Shown: piece after piece, positions 5,163-5,916 of the stretch
Position numbering within the stretch: position 1 is the stretch's first letter
Layout: every line of letters begins with the position of its first letter
Assembly: GCA_903849835.1 (NCBI GenBank)
Contig: CAINKA010000163.1
Span: 1 to 5,916 of the forward strand
Direction of reading: 5' to 3'
Source of the DNA: an uncultured Alphaproteobacteria bacterium
GTDB lineage: Bacteria; Pseudomonadota; Alphaproteobacteria; Rickettsiales; UBA1997
Length of the DNA: 5,916 nucleotides
Notes under the pieces: generated by a model
The model's input: the letters and a program-made list of their open reading frames with translations, nothing else
What the model was told of the DNA's origin: nothing
Databases searched by the model: none
Program-made: the position numbers and the translations under genes

Positions 5163-5887
5163 ATTTTCTTCCCCTGAATCGAATTCAGCGATTTAATCTG
5201 ATCGTGAATCATCGCAGCTTTTTCGTAATCCATTTCATCGATAAATTTCCGCATTTTTTTCGACAATTCTTTTTGCACCCCCGTTGATTTTCCTTTTAAA
5301 AATTTCTCCGCGTTTTTTACGGAAGTTTTGTAGTCACTTTGCGATATCATGCCAACACAGGGCGCGGAGCATTTTTTAATTTGAAATTCTAAGCATGGTT
5401 TTTTTCTCGATTTAAATTCGGAGTCGGAACAGCTGCGCAATAAAAATTTTTTTCGCAAAATATCGATCGTAAGATTCACATCATTCGCGCTGACAAACGG
5501 ACCAAAATATTTACCCTCATCATTTTTAGTTCCGCGATATTTTGTGATTCTGGGAAATTTGTGATCAGTGATTAAAATCTGCGGAAAAGTTTTGTCGTCG
5601 CGCAATAAAATATTAAATTTCGGTGCCAATTTTTTGATGAGATTATATTCCAGAAAAAGCGCATCGACTTCATTTTCAGTTTGGATTGTTTCAATTTTTT
5701 CTGCCAAAAAAACCATGCGCGCAATTCGCGGAGATAGCTGATTTTCCTTGCTGTAGCTCGTAATGCGTTTTTGTAAATTTTTAGCTTTTCCAACATAAAG
5801 CAGCTGATTTTTCGCATCAAAAAATTTGTAAACCCCACTGGTTTTTGGGATGGTTTTTAACTGAGATTTGATTGCCTCGATGAGCAT
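5159..5887 (-). CDS. uvrC: UvrC N-terminal half: GIY-YIG nuclease plus UVR domain, C-terminal half missing
   Basis: UvrC makes both incisions in nucleotide excision repair, with UvrA and UvrB in the cytoplasm. Seen here: a GIY-YIG domain (GVY 18-20, YVGKAKNLQKR 31-41, conserved Glu in ENEVDALFLE 71-80), the conserved DDKTFP (97-102), four Cys at 153, 165, 173 and 177 with the spacing of the Fe-S-binding cysteines of E. coli UvrC, and a UVR domain (about 204-238, with EMDYEKAA) that binds UvrB. The TAG stop comes at residue 243, whereas UvrC is usually about 600 residues. The RNase H-like endonuclease responsible for the 5' incision and the helix-hairpin-helix DNA-binding domain are absent. 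Downstream is antisense to the virB6-like gene and shows no UvrC sequence, so a simple frameshift does not explain it. The ATG at 5887-5885 fits the family start; no in-frame stop lies between it and the window edge, and no Shine-Dalgarno is visible. It could be a decayed gene, a split gene, a Cho-like 3'-incision enzyme or an assembly junction. Confidence 0.85.
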   Translation of the reverse strand: MLIEAIKSQLKTIPKTSGVYKFFDAKNQLLYVGKAKNLQKRITSYSKENQLSPRIARMVFLAEKIETIQTENEVDALFLEYNLIKKLAPKFNILLRDDKTFPQILITDHKFPRITKYRGTKNDEGKYFGPFVSANDVNLTIDILRKKFLLRSCSDSEFKSRKKPCLEFQIKKCSAPCVGMISQSDYKTSVKNAEKFLKGKSTGVQKELSKKMRKFIDEMDYEKAAMIHDQIKSLNSIQGKKI

Positions 5888-5916
5888 CGCAAAAAAATTT
5901 AAGATTTTAGATTTAA

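Noticed and set aside
5174..5188. Bidirectional terminator between the convergent genes (CTGAAT-CGA-ATTCAG)
   Set aside because: The 6-bp stem is weak, lies inside uvrC coding sequence, and has no T-tract after it on either strand.

Overview
The window is AT-rich DNA, most likely from an alphaproteobacterium on or near the Rickettsiales branch. The best evidence is a 1014-residue VirB6-like protein. It has the enlarged architecture known from Rickettsiales type IV secretion systems: a signal peptide, a long Cys-rich exported N-terminal region, a polytopic core and a Gly/Ser-rich tail. The host still encodes histidine biosynthesis (a short-form HisG), which typical obligate intracellular Rickettsiales have lost. 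A deep-branching or less reduced relative is therefore plausible. This taxonomic placement is inference.

Layout from left to right: (1) Positions 1-93 hold a short inverted repeat of a dispersed-repeat type at 4-28, and no gene. (2) Positions 94-1332, plus strand, encode an outer-membrane beta-barrel (porin-like) protein. (3) Positions 1333-1456 are a non-coding stretch packed with four small hairpins. Three share the loop CTTGT (one is read on the opposite strand) on two different self-complementary stems, and part of the block is directly repeated at a 75-bp period. (4) Positions 1457-2128, plus strand, encode short-form HisG, with a CTTACGC heptamer array (1801-1828) embedded in frame. (5) Positions 2118-5162, plus strand, encode the VirB6-like protein. 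Its start codon overlaps the end of hisG by 11 nt. (6) Positions 5159-5887, minus strand, encode the N-terminal half of UvrC. It ends just after the UvrB-binding (UVR) domain and overlaps the virB6-like stop codon by 4 nt.

The genes do not form one pathway. They are an outer-membrane protein, a histidine-pathway enzyme, one inner-membrane type IV secretion component without the rest of its apparatus, and half of a DNA-repair nuclease. hisG and the virB6-like gene are probably co-transcribed and translationally coupled because of the overlap. The main points of interest are genome plasticity: repeats on both sides of the porin gene, a repeat domesticated inside hisG, an orphan virB6 joined to hisG, and a tight convergent junction where uvrC has lost its C-terminal half. 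I found no complete new multi-gene system, tRNA, rRNA, CRISPR array or transposase.
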